Source of the DNA: Bacillota bacterium
GTDB taxonomy: Bacteria > Bacillota > Sulfobacillia > JABLXB01
Reading direction: 5' to 3'
NCBI GenBank assembly: GCA_013178305.1
Contig: JABLXB010000001.1
Location: forward strand, 1 to 64,000
DNA: 64,000 bases
A program made the position numbers and the translations under genes. This document shows positions 53,743 to 62,471 of the stretch, in pieces (position 1 is the stretch's first letter; the number at the start of each line of letters is the position of its first letter). Under the pieces are notes generated by a model, which worked only from the letters and a program-made list of their open reading frames with translations, did no database searches and was not told the DNA's origin.

Positions 53743-54372
53743 ATGGAGACGTCCGGGCGGGCGCACAAGAATGACGGGGCAATGCCGCTGCCACGGCCGG
53801 AGTCGTCGGGCGGTCCGCCATTCTGGTGGGTTGTCGCAACCAGGCGGTCGGGGCGGGAGTTCTCTCCCGGGCCGCTCAGGGTGGAGGCACTTTCCCAGAT
53901 TCTCTGGGCGACCGCGGGGGTGAACGGCGATACGAGGACAGTCCCCTCGGCGGGGGCAAGGTACCCGATTGAGACGTACGTCGTCGCGAACCGCGTCCCG
54001 GGCCTGGAGCACGCCGTCTACCACTACCGGCCGGAGGAACACGCCCTGGAGCCGCTGGAGGGCGGCGGGTCGCCGAGACAACTGAAGGACGCGTGCGCGG
54101 GCCAGCGGATGGTGGAGGAGGCGGCCGTGGTTCTCGCGTGGGGCGTCGTCGCCGAACGTACCACCAGGCGGTACGGCGCGCGGGGCGAGCGCTACGTGCT
54201 GCTCGATGCCGGCCACGTGGGCCAGAACTTCTACCTCGCGGCCACCGCGCTGGGCCTCGGGTGTTGCACGATTGGGGCGTTCCATGACGACAGGGTCAAC
54301 GCCGTATTCGGGGTCGACGGGCGGCGCGAAACGATCGTCTACCTGGGGTGCGCCGGCATACCCGCGCGGTAG
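53743..54372 (+). CDS. SagB/ThcOx-family nitroreductase-like oxidoreductase
   Basis: The 209-residue protein has VATRRSGREFSPGPLRVEAL, SQILWATAGVNG, then PSAGARYPIETYVVANRV, VLLDAGHVGQNFYLAATALG, and LGCCTIGAFHDDRVNAVFGV. This is the FMN-dependent SagB/ThcOx fold, used in some peptide maturation systems and also in stand-alone oxidoreductases. No YcaO or precursor peptide gene is adjacent, so a stand-alone role is likely. ATG 53743 has GGGAG nine bases upstream; ATG 53734 lies too close to it. Confidence 0.82.
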   Translation: METSGRAHKNDGAMPLPRPESSGGPPFWWVVATRRSGREFSPGPLRVEALSQILWATAGVNGDTRTVPSAGARYPIETYVVANRVPGLEHAVYHYRPEEHALEPLEGGGSPRQLKDACAGQRMVEEAAVVLAWGVVAERTTRRYGARGERYVLLDAGHVGQNFYLAATALGLGCCTIGAFHDDRVNAVFGVDGRRETIVYLGCAGIPAR

Positions 54373-54454
54373 CCGGCCGAGGTCTCGGTTACAGCGATAA
54401 CCAGGCAGTACAAGGGCATTTCGGTGGGATAGCGCACCCCCTTTCAATTGGTGC

Positions 54455-54483
54455 TTTACAAACGAGGCAAAGCGTGGTAGATT
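54455..54483 (+). promoter_or_regulatory. Promoter of the ilv/leu operon
   Basis: TTTACA (54455-54460) and TAGATT (54478-54483) are 17 bases apart, which would start transcription near 54490, just ahead of the T-box leader. Confidence 0.65.
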
Positions 54484-54489
54484 GGGGGC

Positions 54490-54835
54490 AATATATTCCG
54501 GGAAGGCCTTCAAGCAGGCATCCCGGCAAGTGGAAAAGGCAATGAGGGGAACCAGAAGAGGTCGGATTATCCGGCCACAGAGAGCCGGGACGCTGAGAAC
54601 CGGCGCCGGGCCCGAACTCGAAGCTCCTCCCCGAGCCGCAGGCTGAAAGTGCGGCGGCGCCACGCGCGCCGGCATGAATAGGCCGAGCCGGTCTAAGACC
54701 GTTACATCTGCCCGGTGCGCGTTGCACCGGCCGAGGCCGTTCCCGTGAGGGTACGGCGAATTAGGGTGGTACACGAAAGGCCCCTCGTCCCTAGACGCAG
54801 TCGTTGAGGCTGCGGGGACGGGGGGCCTTGGATCG
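54490..54835 (+). promoter_or_regulatory. T-box riboswitch leader of the ilv/leu operon
   Basis: The leader holds the T-box sequence AATTAGGGTGGTACACGA at 54759-54776, followed by the terminator at 54777-54829. Further upstream GAGAGCCGGGACGCTGAGAA (from about 54581) matches the Stem I distal region of T-box leaders. The specifier region is probably CCCGAACTCGAAG, and a CUC (Leu) codon at 54617-54619 is the best guess. Uncharged tRNA would stabilise the antiterminator and allow expression of the pathway. Confidence 0.85.
54777..54829 (+). terminator. T-box-controlled terminator hairpin
   Basis: AAGGCCCCTCGTCCC pairs with GGGGACGGGGGGCCTT (with one G-U pair) around a 22-base loop. It overlaps the T-box antiterminator partner and ends 60 bases before ilvN. 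Confidence 0.85.
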
Positions 54836-54891
54836 TTTGTGGAGGTTTTTGCGCTCAACTATACGTGCAGACTGCGCCTGGAGGTAGCGCG

Positions 54892-55479
54892 ATGAGGCAC
54901 ACGCTCGCAGTACTGGTCGAGAACAACCCCGGTGTCCTGACCCGCGTGTCGGGCCTGTTCTCGAGAAGGGGCTACAACATCGAGAGCCTGGCCGTCGGCG
55001 TCACAGAGAACCCGGCCGTCTCGAGGATGACGATCGTGGTCCGCGGAGACGACCACGTCCTCGAGCAGGTTTCGAAGCAACTGAACAAGCTCATCAACGT
55101 TCTGAAGGTGTCCGACGTCACGTCGGACGATCACGTGGCGCGGGAGCTCGCCCTGATCAAGGTTACGGCGGAGCCCTCGCAGCGCCCGGCGATCATGCAG
55201 ATCGTCGACATATTCAGGGCGAAGGTCATCGACCTCGGCAAGCGGAGCATGATCGTGGAGATAACGGGGGACGAAGAGAAGGTAAACGCCCTGATACAGC
55301 TACTTCGCGAGTTCGGTATCAAGGAGGTCGTGCGCACCGGGCAGATAGCAATGGTGCGGGGACCAAAGATAGTTACATCTCAAAAGGGGGACGTCAATGA
55401 TGGCGAGGATCTACTACGATGGGGACGCGGATCTGGGGCTTCTGAAGGGAAAGAGAGTGGCGGTAGTCGGGTACGGTAG
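54892..55479 (+). CDS. ilvN: Acetolactate synthase small subunit
   Basis: The regulatory subunit (195 residues) has the ACT domain [36 protein letters not shown], then the second domain [20 protein letters not shown] and [20 protein letters not shown]. It confers feedback control by branched-chain amino acids. ATG 54892 has GGAGGT upstream. The last 28 codons overlap ilvC in another frame, giving a longer, Gly/Arg/Ser-rich tail than usual ([20 protein letters not shown]). Confidence 0.95.
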   Translation: MRHTLAVLVENNPGVLTRVSGLFSRRGYNIESLAVGVTENPAVSRMTIVVRGDDHVLEQVSKQLNKLINVLKVSDVTSDDHVARELALIKVTAEPSQRPAIMQIVDIFRAKVIDLGKRSMIVEITGDEEKVNALIQLLREFGIKEVVRTGQIAMVRGPKIVTSQKGDVNDGEDLLRWGRGSGASEGKESGGSRVR

Positions 55480-56398
55480 CCAGGGACACGCGCAGGCGCA
55501 GAACTTGAGGGACAGCGGCGTCGACGTGGTTGTGGCGCTCCGCGCCGGTTCCAGGTCGTGGGACCGGGTGAAGGCGGACGGGCTCGCGGTCGAGGAAATC
55601 GGCAAGGCGGCAGCCCAGTCCGACATCATTCAGATGCTCGCGCCCGACACGGACCAGCCTGCGATATTCAAGCAGTACGTTGCGCCTGGACTCAAGCCGG
55701 GGAAGGCGCTCTGCTTCTCGCACGGATTCAACATTCACTACAGCCAGATCGTCCCGCCCGCGGACATCGACGTTTTCATGGTCGCGCCGAAGGCCCCGGG
55801 GCACCAGTTCAGGTACGAGTTCAAGCAGGGTGGCGGCGTGCCGGGACTCGTGGCCGTCCACCAGGACTACACCGGCAGCGCGCTCAAGCTCGCGCTCGCG
55901 TATGCAAAGGGTATCGGCTGCACCAGGGCGGGTGTCATCGAGACGACGTTCAAGGAGGAAACGGAGACGGACCTGTTCGGCGAGCAGGCCGTGTTGTGCG
56001 GTGGCGTGGCGGAGCTCATCAAGTCCGGATTCGAGACGCTGGTTGGAGCTGGTTATCAGCCGGAGGTCGCCTACTTCGAATGTCTTCACGAGATGAAGCT
56101 GATTGTGGACCTCATCTACCAGGGCGGCCTCGACTACATGAGGTTCTCCGTCAGTGACACGGCAGTATACGGCGACCTGACCTGTGGCAAGAAGGTGATC
56201 ACGCCCGAGTCCCGCGAGGGCATGAAGAGGATACTGGAGCGCGTGCAGAGCGGGGAATTCGCGCGCGATTGGATCCTGGAGAACCAGGCGGGCAGGCCGG
56301 TGTTCAACAACCTCCTGGCCCGCGAGGCGACGCACCTGATAGAGGAAGTCGGCAAGAAGCTCAGGGCGATGATGTCCTGGCTTCCAAAGCGCAAGTAG
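55397..56398 (+). CDS. ilvC: Ketol-acid reductoisomerase
   Basis: This 333-residue class I enzyme converts acetolactate to dihydroxyisovalerate. The Rossmann motif [20 protein letters not shown] is near residue 21, then [16 protein letters not shown] and [14 protein letters not shown]. The metal-site region [19 protein letters not shown] is intact, and AVYGDLTCG lies near the C-terminal knot. The start overlaps ilvN by 83 bases. ATG 55397 has AAAAGGGGG upstream. Confidence 0.97.
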   Translation: MMARIYYDGDADLGLLKGKRVAVVGYGSQGHAQAQNLRDSGVDVVVALRAGSRSWDRVKADGLAVEEIGKAAAQSDIIQMLAPDTDQPAIFKQYVAPGLKPGKALCFSHGFNIHYSQIVPPADIDVFMVAPKAPGHQFRYEFKQGGGVPGLVAVHQDYTGSALKLALAYAKGIGCTRAGVIETTFKEETETDLFGEQAVLCGGVAELIKSGFETLVGAGYQPEVAYFECLHEMKLIVDLIYQGGLDYMRFSVSDTAVYGDLTCGKKVITPESREGMKRILERVQSGEFARDWILENQAGRPVFNNLLAREATHLIEEVGKKLRAMMSWLPKRK

Positions 56399-56413
56399 CG
56401 GGAGGTTGTTGCG

Positions 56414-57991
56414 ATGTCAGAGCGAGTCGTCATCTTCGATACCACCCTCAGGGACGGGGAACAGACGCCGGGTGTCAGCCTCACCCCGGCCGAGAAGATG
56501 GAGATCGCCATGCAACTGGCGCGCCTGAGGGTGGACATCATCGAGGCAGGGTTCCCGATCACATCCCCAGGCGACCTGACCGCGGTGCAGTCCATCGCCG
56601 AGCGCGTGCGGGGGCCGGTCATCTGCGGCCTTGCGAGGGCGAACAAGGCCGACATAGACGCAGCCTGGAAGGCCGTCAAGAACGCGGAGAAACCCAGGAT
56701 CCACACGTTCATCGCGACGTCGGAGGTCCACATGAAGCACAAACTGCGCAAGACCCCCGACGAGGTCCTGAAGGCCGCGGAGGAGGCTGTCCTGTACGCG
56801 AAGTCCTTCACTCCCGACGTGGAGTTTTCCGCGGAGGACGCCACGCGGAGCGACCCCGAGTTCCTCTACAGGATATTCGATCTCGCGGTTCGCGCCGGCG
56901 CCACGACCATAAACATACCCGACACAGTGGGTTACACGACGCCCAACGAATTCTACGAACTGATCGAGGGCACACGCAGGAACGTCAAGGGCATGGAAGA
57001 CGTGGTCATCAGCGTCCACTGCCATAATGACCTCGGCATGGCGGTGGCCAACTCGCTCGCGGCGATAGAGGCCGGCGCAACGCAGGTGGAGTGCACGATC
57101 AACGGCCTCGGAGAGCGCGCAGGAAACGCCTCCCTCGAGGAGATCGTCATGGCCCTCGGCACTCGCAACTCCTACTACGGGAAGAAGACGAACATCGCTA
57201 CCGACCAGATATACCGGACCAGCAGGCTCGTGACGACGCTCACCGGCGTCCCGATCCAGCCCAACAAGGCCGTGGTGGGGGCCAACGCCTTCGCGCACCA
57301 GTCCGGCATCCACCAGGACGGCGTGCTCAAGCAGCGGCTGACCTACGAGATAATGACCCCCGAGTCCGTGGGACTCCCGTCGAACCGGATAGTGCTGGGC
57401 AAGGTATCGGGCAGGCATGCGTTCCGGTCGAGGCTCGAGGAACTCGGGTACGAGGTGCCGGAGGCTGAACTGGACCGGCTTTTCCGCCAGTTCAAAGATC
57501 TTGCGGATCGCAAGAAGGATATCACCGATAGGGATATCGAAGCAATCGTGGAGAACGAGTTGCACTCCGCCGAGCCGCACTTCGTACTGGACTACTATCA
57601 CATCAGCACCGGTAGCTCGACCGTGCCGACGGCCACGGTCAGAGTCCTGGCCGGGGCAACCGGGGACTCGGCCGCAGTCGTCAACGAGGCGGCGAGCGGC
57701 GACGGACCTGTGGACGCCGTGTTCAAGGCGATCGACAGGGCGGCCAGGATGAACTGCCGGCTGACCGAATACACGCTGAGGGCTGTCACGAGTGGAAAGG
57801 ACGCCCTGGGCGAGGCGAGCATCAAGGTGGAGGCCGGCGGCAGGCTGGCGGCGGGACGCGGTGTGAGCGTGGACGTGGTTGAGGCGAGCGCAAAGGCGTA
57901 CGTGAACGCCATCAACCGGCTATGGGAAATGGGAGTGCGACAGGTAAACGGAGTTCCGTCCAACGGGAACGGCGCTAACGGGCACGCCTGA
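56414..57991 (+). CDS. leuA: 2-isopropylmalate synthase
   Basis: The 525-residue enzyme condenses acetyl-CoA with 2-ketoisovalerate, the first committed step of leucine synthesis. It starts [20 protein letters not shown], has [20 protein letters not shown], then [20 protein letters not shown] with metal-binding histidines, and [15 protein letters not shown]. The C-terminal regulatory domain (about residues 390-510) is present. ATG 56414 has GGGAGG upstream, 16 bases after ilvC. Confidence 0.96.
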   Translation: MSERVVIFDTTLRDGEQTPGVSLTPAEKMEIAMQLARLRVDIIEAGFPITSPGDLTAVQSIAERVRGPVICGLARANKADIDAAWKAVKNAEKPRIHTFIATSEVHMKHKLRKTPDEVLKAAEEAVLYAKSFTPDVEFSAEDATRSDPEFLYRIFDLAVRAGATTINIPDTVGYTTPNEFYELIEGTRRNVKGMEDVVISVHCHNDLGMAVANSLAAIEAGATQVECTINGLGERAGNASLEEIVMALGTRNSYYGKKTNIATDQIYRTSRLVTTLTGVPIQPNKAVVGANAFAHQSGIHQDGVLKQRLTYEIMTPESVGLPSNRIVLGKVSGRHAFRSRLEELGYEVPEAELDRLFRQFKDLADRKKDITDRDIEAIVENELHSAEPHFVLDYYHISTGSSTVPTATVRVLAGATGDSAAVVNEAASGDGPVDAVFKAIDRAARMNCRLTEYTLRAVTSGKDALGEASIKVEAGGRLAAGRGVSVDVVEASAKAYVNAINRLWEMGVRQVNGVPSNGNGANGHA

Positions 57992-58064
57992 CCCCGCCTG
58001 TGAGCGCTCAGCCCGCGGCGCAACCACGAGCGCCCGGGCAATCTCAGAAAGGGGGATTGTACTC

Positions 58065-58970
58065 GTGGCGAAGTTTATCTGGTTAGATGGCTCCCTTGTC
58101 CCTACCGATCAGGCCAAAGTCTCGGTGTTCGATCACGGGCTTCTTTATGGCGACGGGGTTTTCGAAGGGATCCGGGGCTACAGCGGACGTGTCTTCAAGC
58201 TGACCGAGCACCTCGACCGGCTGTATGAGAATGCCCACTCCATCGCGCTCGAAATTCCCCTGACGTGGAAGGAGATGGAAAAGGCCGTCCTCGACACCGT
58301 CAGGGCGAACGATCTCCGGGACTGCTATATCAGGCTGGTGGTCACGCGCGGGGTAGGCGATCTGGGACTTGACCCGCGCAAGTGCCAAAAGGCTACCGTG
58401 TTCATCATCGCCGACACGATTACTCTATTCCCCGAGGAGTTATATACCAGGGGCCTCGCGATAGTATCCGTCAGCACGCGGCGCACTGCCGTCGACGCCC
58501 TCAACCCACGGCTCAAGCCCCTCAACTACCTCAACAACGTCCTGGCCAAGTTGCTCGGGAACCTCGCGGGAGTGCCCGAGGTCGTCATGCTGAGTCCAGA
58601 GGGCTACGTCGTAGAGGGCACCGGAGATAACATATTCATCGTCCGGAGGGGAAGGCTGATCACTCCACCGCTGCACCTGGGCGTGCTCGAGGGCATAACA
58701 CGAGCATTGATAATGGACATCGGGAGATCCATGGGCATCCCCGTTGCCGAAGAGATGTTCACCCTGCACGACATGTACGTGGCCGAGGAATGCTTCCTTA
58801 CCGGCACCGCGGCGGAGGTAATACCCGTCGTGAACGTCGACGGCAGGAAGATCGGTCGGGGCACGCCCGGACCCATCACCGCCGGACTGATCAAGGCATT
58901 CCGCGAGATCACCAAGACGACCGGGACTCCGGTGTATCCCGAGAAGGTCGAGGCGGAGGTCGCACGATGA
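58065..58970 (+). CDS. ilvE: Branched-chain amino acid aminotransferase
   Basis: This 301-residue class IV PLP enzyme has VFDHGLLYGDGVFEGIRGYS near residue 20, LVVTRGVGDLGLDPRKC, the PLP lysine region LKPLNYLNNVLAKLLGNLAG, and YVVEGTGDNIFIVRRG. It swaps the amino group between glutamate and valine, leucine or isoleucine. The start is GTG 58065 with AAAGGGGG upstream. Its stop overlaps leuB (ATGA). Confidence 0.95.
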   Translation: MAKFIWLDGSLVPTDQAKVSVFDHGLLYGDGVFEGIRGYSGRVFKLTEHLDRLYENAHSIALEIPLTWKEMEKAVLDTVRANDLRDCYIRLVVTRGVGDLGLDPRKCQKATVFIIADTITLFPEELYTRGLAIVSVSTRRTAVDALNPRLKPLNYLNNVLAKLLGNLAGVPEVVMLSPEGYVVEGTGDNIFIVRRGRLITPPLHLGVLEGITRALIMDIGRSMGIPVAEEMFTLHDMYVAEECFLTGTAAEVIPVVNVDGRKIGRGTPGPITAGLIKAFREITKTTGTPVYPEKVEAEVAR

Positions 58971-60109
58971 CGGCAAACGGTCCGGCAGGTTCCACGGCAT
59001 CCGCAAACCCGGTGGCCTCGCGCCGCCGGTTCCCAATTGTTGTGCTCCCCGGCGATGGCGTGGGACCCGAGGTGACAGCCGAGGCCGTCCGCGTGCTGGG
59101 TGCCTGCGGAGAGAGGTTCGGGTTTGAACTGGACATCAGCGAGTACCCCGTGGGAGGGGCCGCCATACGGCAGTTCAATAATCCGCTCCCCGCGGAGGTA
59201 CTTCAGGCCGCCCAGCGGAGCTCGGCTATTCTATTCGGCGCGGTGGGCGACCCGGCATTTGACTCCAATCCGCCCGACCTGCGCCCCGAGAAGGCGATAC
59301 TTGGACTGAGAAAGGGTCTCGGGTTGTTCGCCAACCTGCGCCCGGTGAAGTCGTTCAACGCGCTCGCGGCGTCTTCGCCGCTCAGGGCGGACATCGCCGC
59401 GGGCATTGACATGCTCGTCGTGAGGGAACTCACCGGCGGGCTGTATTTCGGCCCGAAGTCGAGGGAGGCCATACCCGGCGTACCAGGCGGTGAGAAGGCG
59501 GTCGATACGCTGGTTTACACGACTGCGGAGATCGAGCGCATCACGAGGGTGGCGTTTGACGCCGCCAGGCTCCGCAGGCGTAATGTGTCGTCCGTGGACA
59601 AGGCCAACGTGCTCGAGAGTTCACGCATGTGGCGGAGCGTGGTGAACCGCGTGGCGGCGGAATACCCCGACGTGGCGGTGGACCACCAGTACGTGGACTC
59701 GTGCGCGATGAAGATGGTCGCGGCCCCTGGATCGTACGACGTGATCCTGACGGAGAACACGTTCGGGGACATACTCAGTGACCTCGGCGGCGCTCTGGTC
59801 GGATCGCTTGGTCTTCTGCCTTCGGCGAGCATGGGCTCGGCAGGACCGGCGCTTTACGAGCCTGTACACGGATCAGCCCCGGACATAGCCGGGAAAGGCA
59901 TAGCCAACCCCGTCGGGGCCATCATGTCGGCGGCGATGATGTTGAGGTACAGCCTGAACAGTCCCGAAGCGGCAGACGTAGTGGAAAGGGCGGTCGAGTC
60001 AACGCTGGATCGCGGCTGGCGCACGAGGGATATGGGTGCCGGGACCGGGGTCACGGTCGCAGGCACGAGCGAAATGGGCACTCTCATAGCAGACGCGATC
60101 CGGCGGTAG
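58967..60109 (+). CDS. leuB: 3-isopropylmalate dehydrogenase
   Basis: The 380-residue enzyme oxidatively decarboxylates 3-isopropylmalate. It has FPIVVLPGDGVGPEVTAEAV, LFGAVGDPAFDSN, MLVVRELTGGLYFGPKSREA, and the late NTFGDILSDLGGALVGSLGL. ATG 58967 overlaps the ilvE stop and is the right start; a longer frame upstream is a shadow. The N-terminus has an extra Ala/Ser-rich stretch (TANGPAGSTASANPVA). leuC and leuD are not nearby. Confidence 0.95.
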   Translation: MTANGPAGSTASANPVASRRRFPIVVLPGDGVGPEVTAEAVRVLGACGERFGFELDISEYPVGGAAIRQFNNPLPAEVLQAAQRSSAILFGAVGDPAFDSNPPDLRPEKAILGLRKGLGLFANLRPVKSFNALAASSPLRADIAAGIDMLVVRELTGGLYFGPKSREAIPGVPGGEKAVDTLVYTTAEIERITRVAFDAARLRRRNVSSVDKANVLESSRMWRSVVNRVAAEYPDVAVDHQYVDSCAMKMVAAPGSYDVILTENTFGDILSDLGGALVGSLGLLPSASMGSAGPALYEPVHGSAPDIAGKGIANPVGAIMSAAMMLRYSLNSPEAADVVERAVESTLDRGWRTRDMGAGTGVTVAGTSEMGTLIADAIRR

Positions 60110-60112
60110 CGT

Positions 60113-61834
60113 ATGGACCACCATAGCACGGCAAGCACGGAGACAGCGGCTGCGGCCGTATCGGCCGGAGCCAGGGTTACCGGAGCGGAGGCCCTCCTCG
60201 AGGCGATCGAGCGCGAGGGCGTCGAGATAGTGTTCGGCTACCCGGGCGGAGCGGTGCTGCCAATTTACGACGCCTTCCACAAGAGAAAGGCTCGCTCCGG
60301 CCTGAAGCACGTCCTGGTGAGGCACGAGCAGTCGGCGGCGCACGCTGCGGACGGCTACGCCCGCGCCACCGGCAAGACCGGCGTATGCCTGGCCACATCG
60401 GGTCCCGGGGCAACCAACCTCGTAACAGGGATAGCCTGCGCCTTCATGGATTCGGTCCCGCTCGTGGCATTGACGGGACAGGTCGCCGTGTGCATGCTCG
60501 GCAGCGACGCGTTCCAGGAAGCCGACATGACCGGAATTACGATGCCGATCACCAAGCACAGCTACCTGGTCAAGGACGCCGCCGACATCCCGCGCGTCGT
60601 GCGCGAGGCGTTCCACATAGCCTCAACCGGACGGCCGGGCCCGGTACTCATCGACCTCCCCAGGGACGTTTGCGAGTCCTCGATCGAGCCGAGGTATCCG
60701 AAGGCAGTGCGGCTGCCGGGGTATAAACCCTGCTACGACGCACATTCCATGCAGGTACAGAAGGCCGCCGCGACGCTCAACAACGCCAAACGGCCGATCA
60801 TCTGCGCGGGCGGCGGGGTGCTGTCGTCGGGCGCGTCCGGACAGCTGTTAGAACTCGCCGAGAAGGCGACGATCCCTGTCGTGACCACCATGATAGGGAT
60901 CGGGTCGTTCCCGAGAAACCACCCGCTGTCACTCGGCATGCTTGGCATGCACGGCCTGCCTTCCGCGAACAGGGCCGTCATGGAGGCCGACGTGTTGCTC
61001 GCTCTGGGCTGCCGGTTCGCCGACAGGGTCACGGCCAAGGCGCGCGAGTTCGCGCCGAACGCGCAGATAATCCACGTCGACGTCGATCCCGCCGAGATCG
61101 GGAAGAACGTGAGAGCCGACATCCCGATCGTAGGCGACATATCGCGTGTGCTGGCCGCGCTGATCCCGCACGTCAAGGCCGCGGAGGCGGACGGCGCCGG
61201 GCGGAAGTCCTGGGTAGAAGGGATGCGAGCGATCCAGCCACCCGAGCCGTCGCTTCCATTTAAGATAGTGGAGGCGCTGGCATCGGTGGCGCCGCCCGAG
61301 GCCGTCGTTACTACCGACGTGGGACAGCACCAGATGTGGGTGGCGCAGCACTACCCGTTCACGAAGCCCAGGACATTCATCTCGTCGGGCGGCCTCGGCG
61401 CAATGGGCTACGGTCTCCCGGCCGCGGTGGGCGCTCAGCTCGGCCTGCCCGGACGCACCGTCATCCACGTGTCCGGCGACGGGAGTTTCCAGATGAACAT
61501 GCACGAACTCTCCACCGTGGTGGCCCACAGGCTGCCCATCAAGATGATAGTGATGAACAACGACAGCCTCGGCATGGTTCGCCAGCTGCAGCACTACTAC
61601 TGCGGCGCGAGGTACTGCCAGATAGACCTCGAGGCGAATCCCGACTTCGTGAAGATAGCGGACGCCTACGGCATCCCCGGGTTCAAGGTCGGGTCGCAAG
61701 ATGAGGTCGAACCCGCGCTGAGGAAGGCCTTCGAGGTTGACGGACCGGCTCTCGTGGATATCAAGGTGCCGGCGTCCATCAACGTGGTGCCGATGGTGCC
61801 GTCGGGGAAGACCCTGAATGACATGGTGACCTGA
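60113..61834 (+). CDS. ilvB: Acetolactate synthase large subunit
   Basis: The 573-residue ThDP enzyme has GYPGGAVLPIYDAFH near residue 42, VRHEQSAAHAADGYARATGK, GPGATNLVTGIACAFMDSVP, and the ThDP motif GDGSFQMNMHELSTVVAHRL with the later NNDSLGMVRQLQHYY. It joins two pyruvates to acetolactate, or pyruvate with 2-ketobutyrate. It is last in the operon, whereas ilvN is first; normally the two subunits are next to each other. Gap to leuB is three bases. Confidence 0.96.
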   Translation: MDHHSTASTETAAAAVSAGARVTGAEALLEAIEREGVEIVFGYPGGAVLPIYDAFHKRKARSGLKHVLVRHEQSAAHAADGYARATGKTGVCLATSGPGATNLVTGIACAFMDSVPLVALTGQVAVCMLGSDAFQEADMTGITMPITKHSYLVKDAADIPRVVREAFHIASTGRPGPVLIDLPRDVCESSIEPRYPKAVRLPGYKPCYDAHSMQVQKAAATLNNAKRPIICAGGGVLSSGASGQLLELAEKATIPVVTTMIGIGSFPRNHPLSLGMLGMHGLPSANRAVMEADVLLALGCRFADRVTAKAREFAPNAQIIHVDVDPAEIGKNVRADIPIVGDISRVLAALIPHVKAAEADGAGRKSWVEGMRAIQPPEPSLPFKIVEALASVAPPEAVVTTDVGQHQMWVAQHYPFTKPRTFISSGGLGAMGYGLPAAVGAQLGLPGRTVIHVSGDGSFQMNMHELSTVVAHRLPIKMIVMNNDSLGMVRQLQHYYCGARYCQIDLEANPDFVKIADAYGIPGFKVGSQDEVEPALRKAFEVDGPALVDIKVPASINVVPMVPSGKTLNDMVT

Positions 61835-61914
61835 ACGCCGCCTCGGGCCGGCTTCAGCAAGTCCCTCCAGATGAACCTGCTCGCGGTGGGGATCTCTTTC
61901 GTAAGCAGGATCAT
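61835..61914 (-). pseudogene. Possible truncated start of an unknown gene after the EIIA gene
   Basis: ATG 61914 overlaps the EIIA stop (ATGA), the style of real coupling in this window. It encodes MILLTKEIPTASRFIWRDLL and a few more residues before running antisense into ilvB. The first 27 codons look like real protein, the rest does not. This suggests that the downstream part of the sugar operon was lost when the two operons came together. Family unknown. Confidence 0.35.
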
Positions 61915-62471
61915 GAAAACCGCCTTTTCACGATATCAAGTAAATGGCGGGGTTCTCTGGCCAGCCGCAGGGACTTGACATCTCTTTCTTCGGACAGGAG
62001 GGAAGCGAGCTGGCTGAGAAGCAGGACGTGTGACCTGTTATCGACGGCGCCGAAGATGCAGATAAGCCATACCGGGTCGTTCACGCTGCCGAAGGGAACC
62101 GGCTCAACGAGGACAGTGATGCTCACGCAGAGCCTTTGGACACCCTGCTCCGGCCTGGCATGAGCCAGAGCGACACCGGGGGCCACCACGATATAGGGGC
62201 CCAAGGCCTCCACCATACCTATCATGGCGTGGACATACTCCGGAGTCACATCGCCGTTCCGGACTAGAGGTGACGAGGCAACCTTAAGAGCCTCACGCCA
62301 GTCCCGGGCCAGGCGCCCAATCTGGACCCTGTCCTCAGTGAGCAGGGAAGGAAGCCCGTTCGTTGCCGGATCTGGCTCCGTAACCGGCCTGTCTTCTCTA
62401 TTCAGAAAGGCCTCCTCCTCTGGCGAGACCCTCAAATCGGTGTCACCCCCGTTTTCCGCCAACCTCATCAC
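61911..62471 (-). CDS. PTS EIIA type-2 protein
   Basis: The 186-residue protein has an N-terminal extension of about 60 residues and a PTS EIIA-2 domain. The phosphorylation-site histidine lies in VVAPGVALAHARPEQGV near residue 118, with the start DWREALKVASSPLVRNGDVT typical of ascorbate/mannitol-type EIIA. The GTG start overlaps the transketolase stop (GTGA). EIIA proteins pass phosphate from HPr to a sugar-specific EIIB; no EIIB/EIIC gene is in view, so it may also act as a regulator. Confidence 0.85.
   Translation of the reverse strand: MMRLAENGGDTDLRVSPEEEAFLNREDRPVTEPDPATNGLPSLLTEDRVQIGRLARDWREALKVASSPLVRNGDVTPEYVHAMIGMVEALGPYIVVAPGVALAHARPEQGVQRLCVSITVLVEPVPFGSVNDPVWLICIFGAVDNRSHVLLLSQLASLLSEERDVKSLRLAREPRHLLDIVKRRFS

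Noticed and set aside
56417-57601. Antisense frame of 394 codons over leuA
   Set aside because: leuA is unmistakable on the plus strand; the antisense frame is a GC-driven shadow, as is 55394-56335 over ilvC.
54377-61834. Leucine pathway loss because leuCD is absent
   Set aside because: leuCD may be encoded elsewhere; absence from one window does not show loss.
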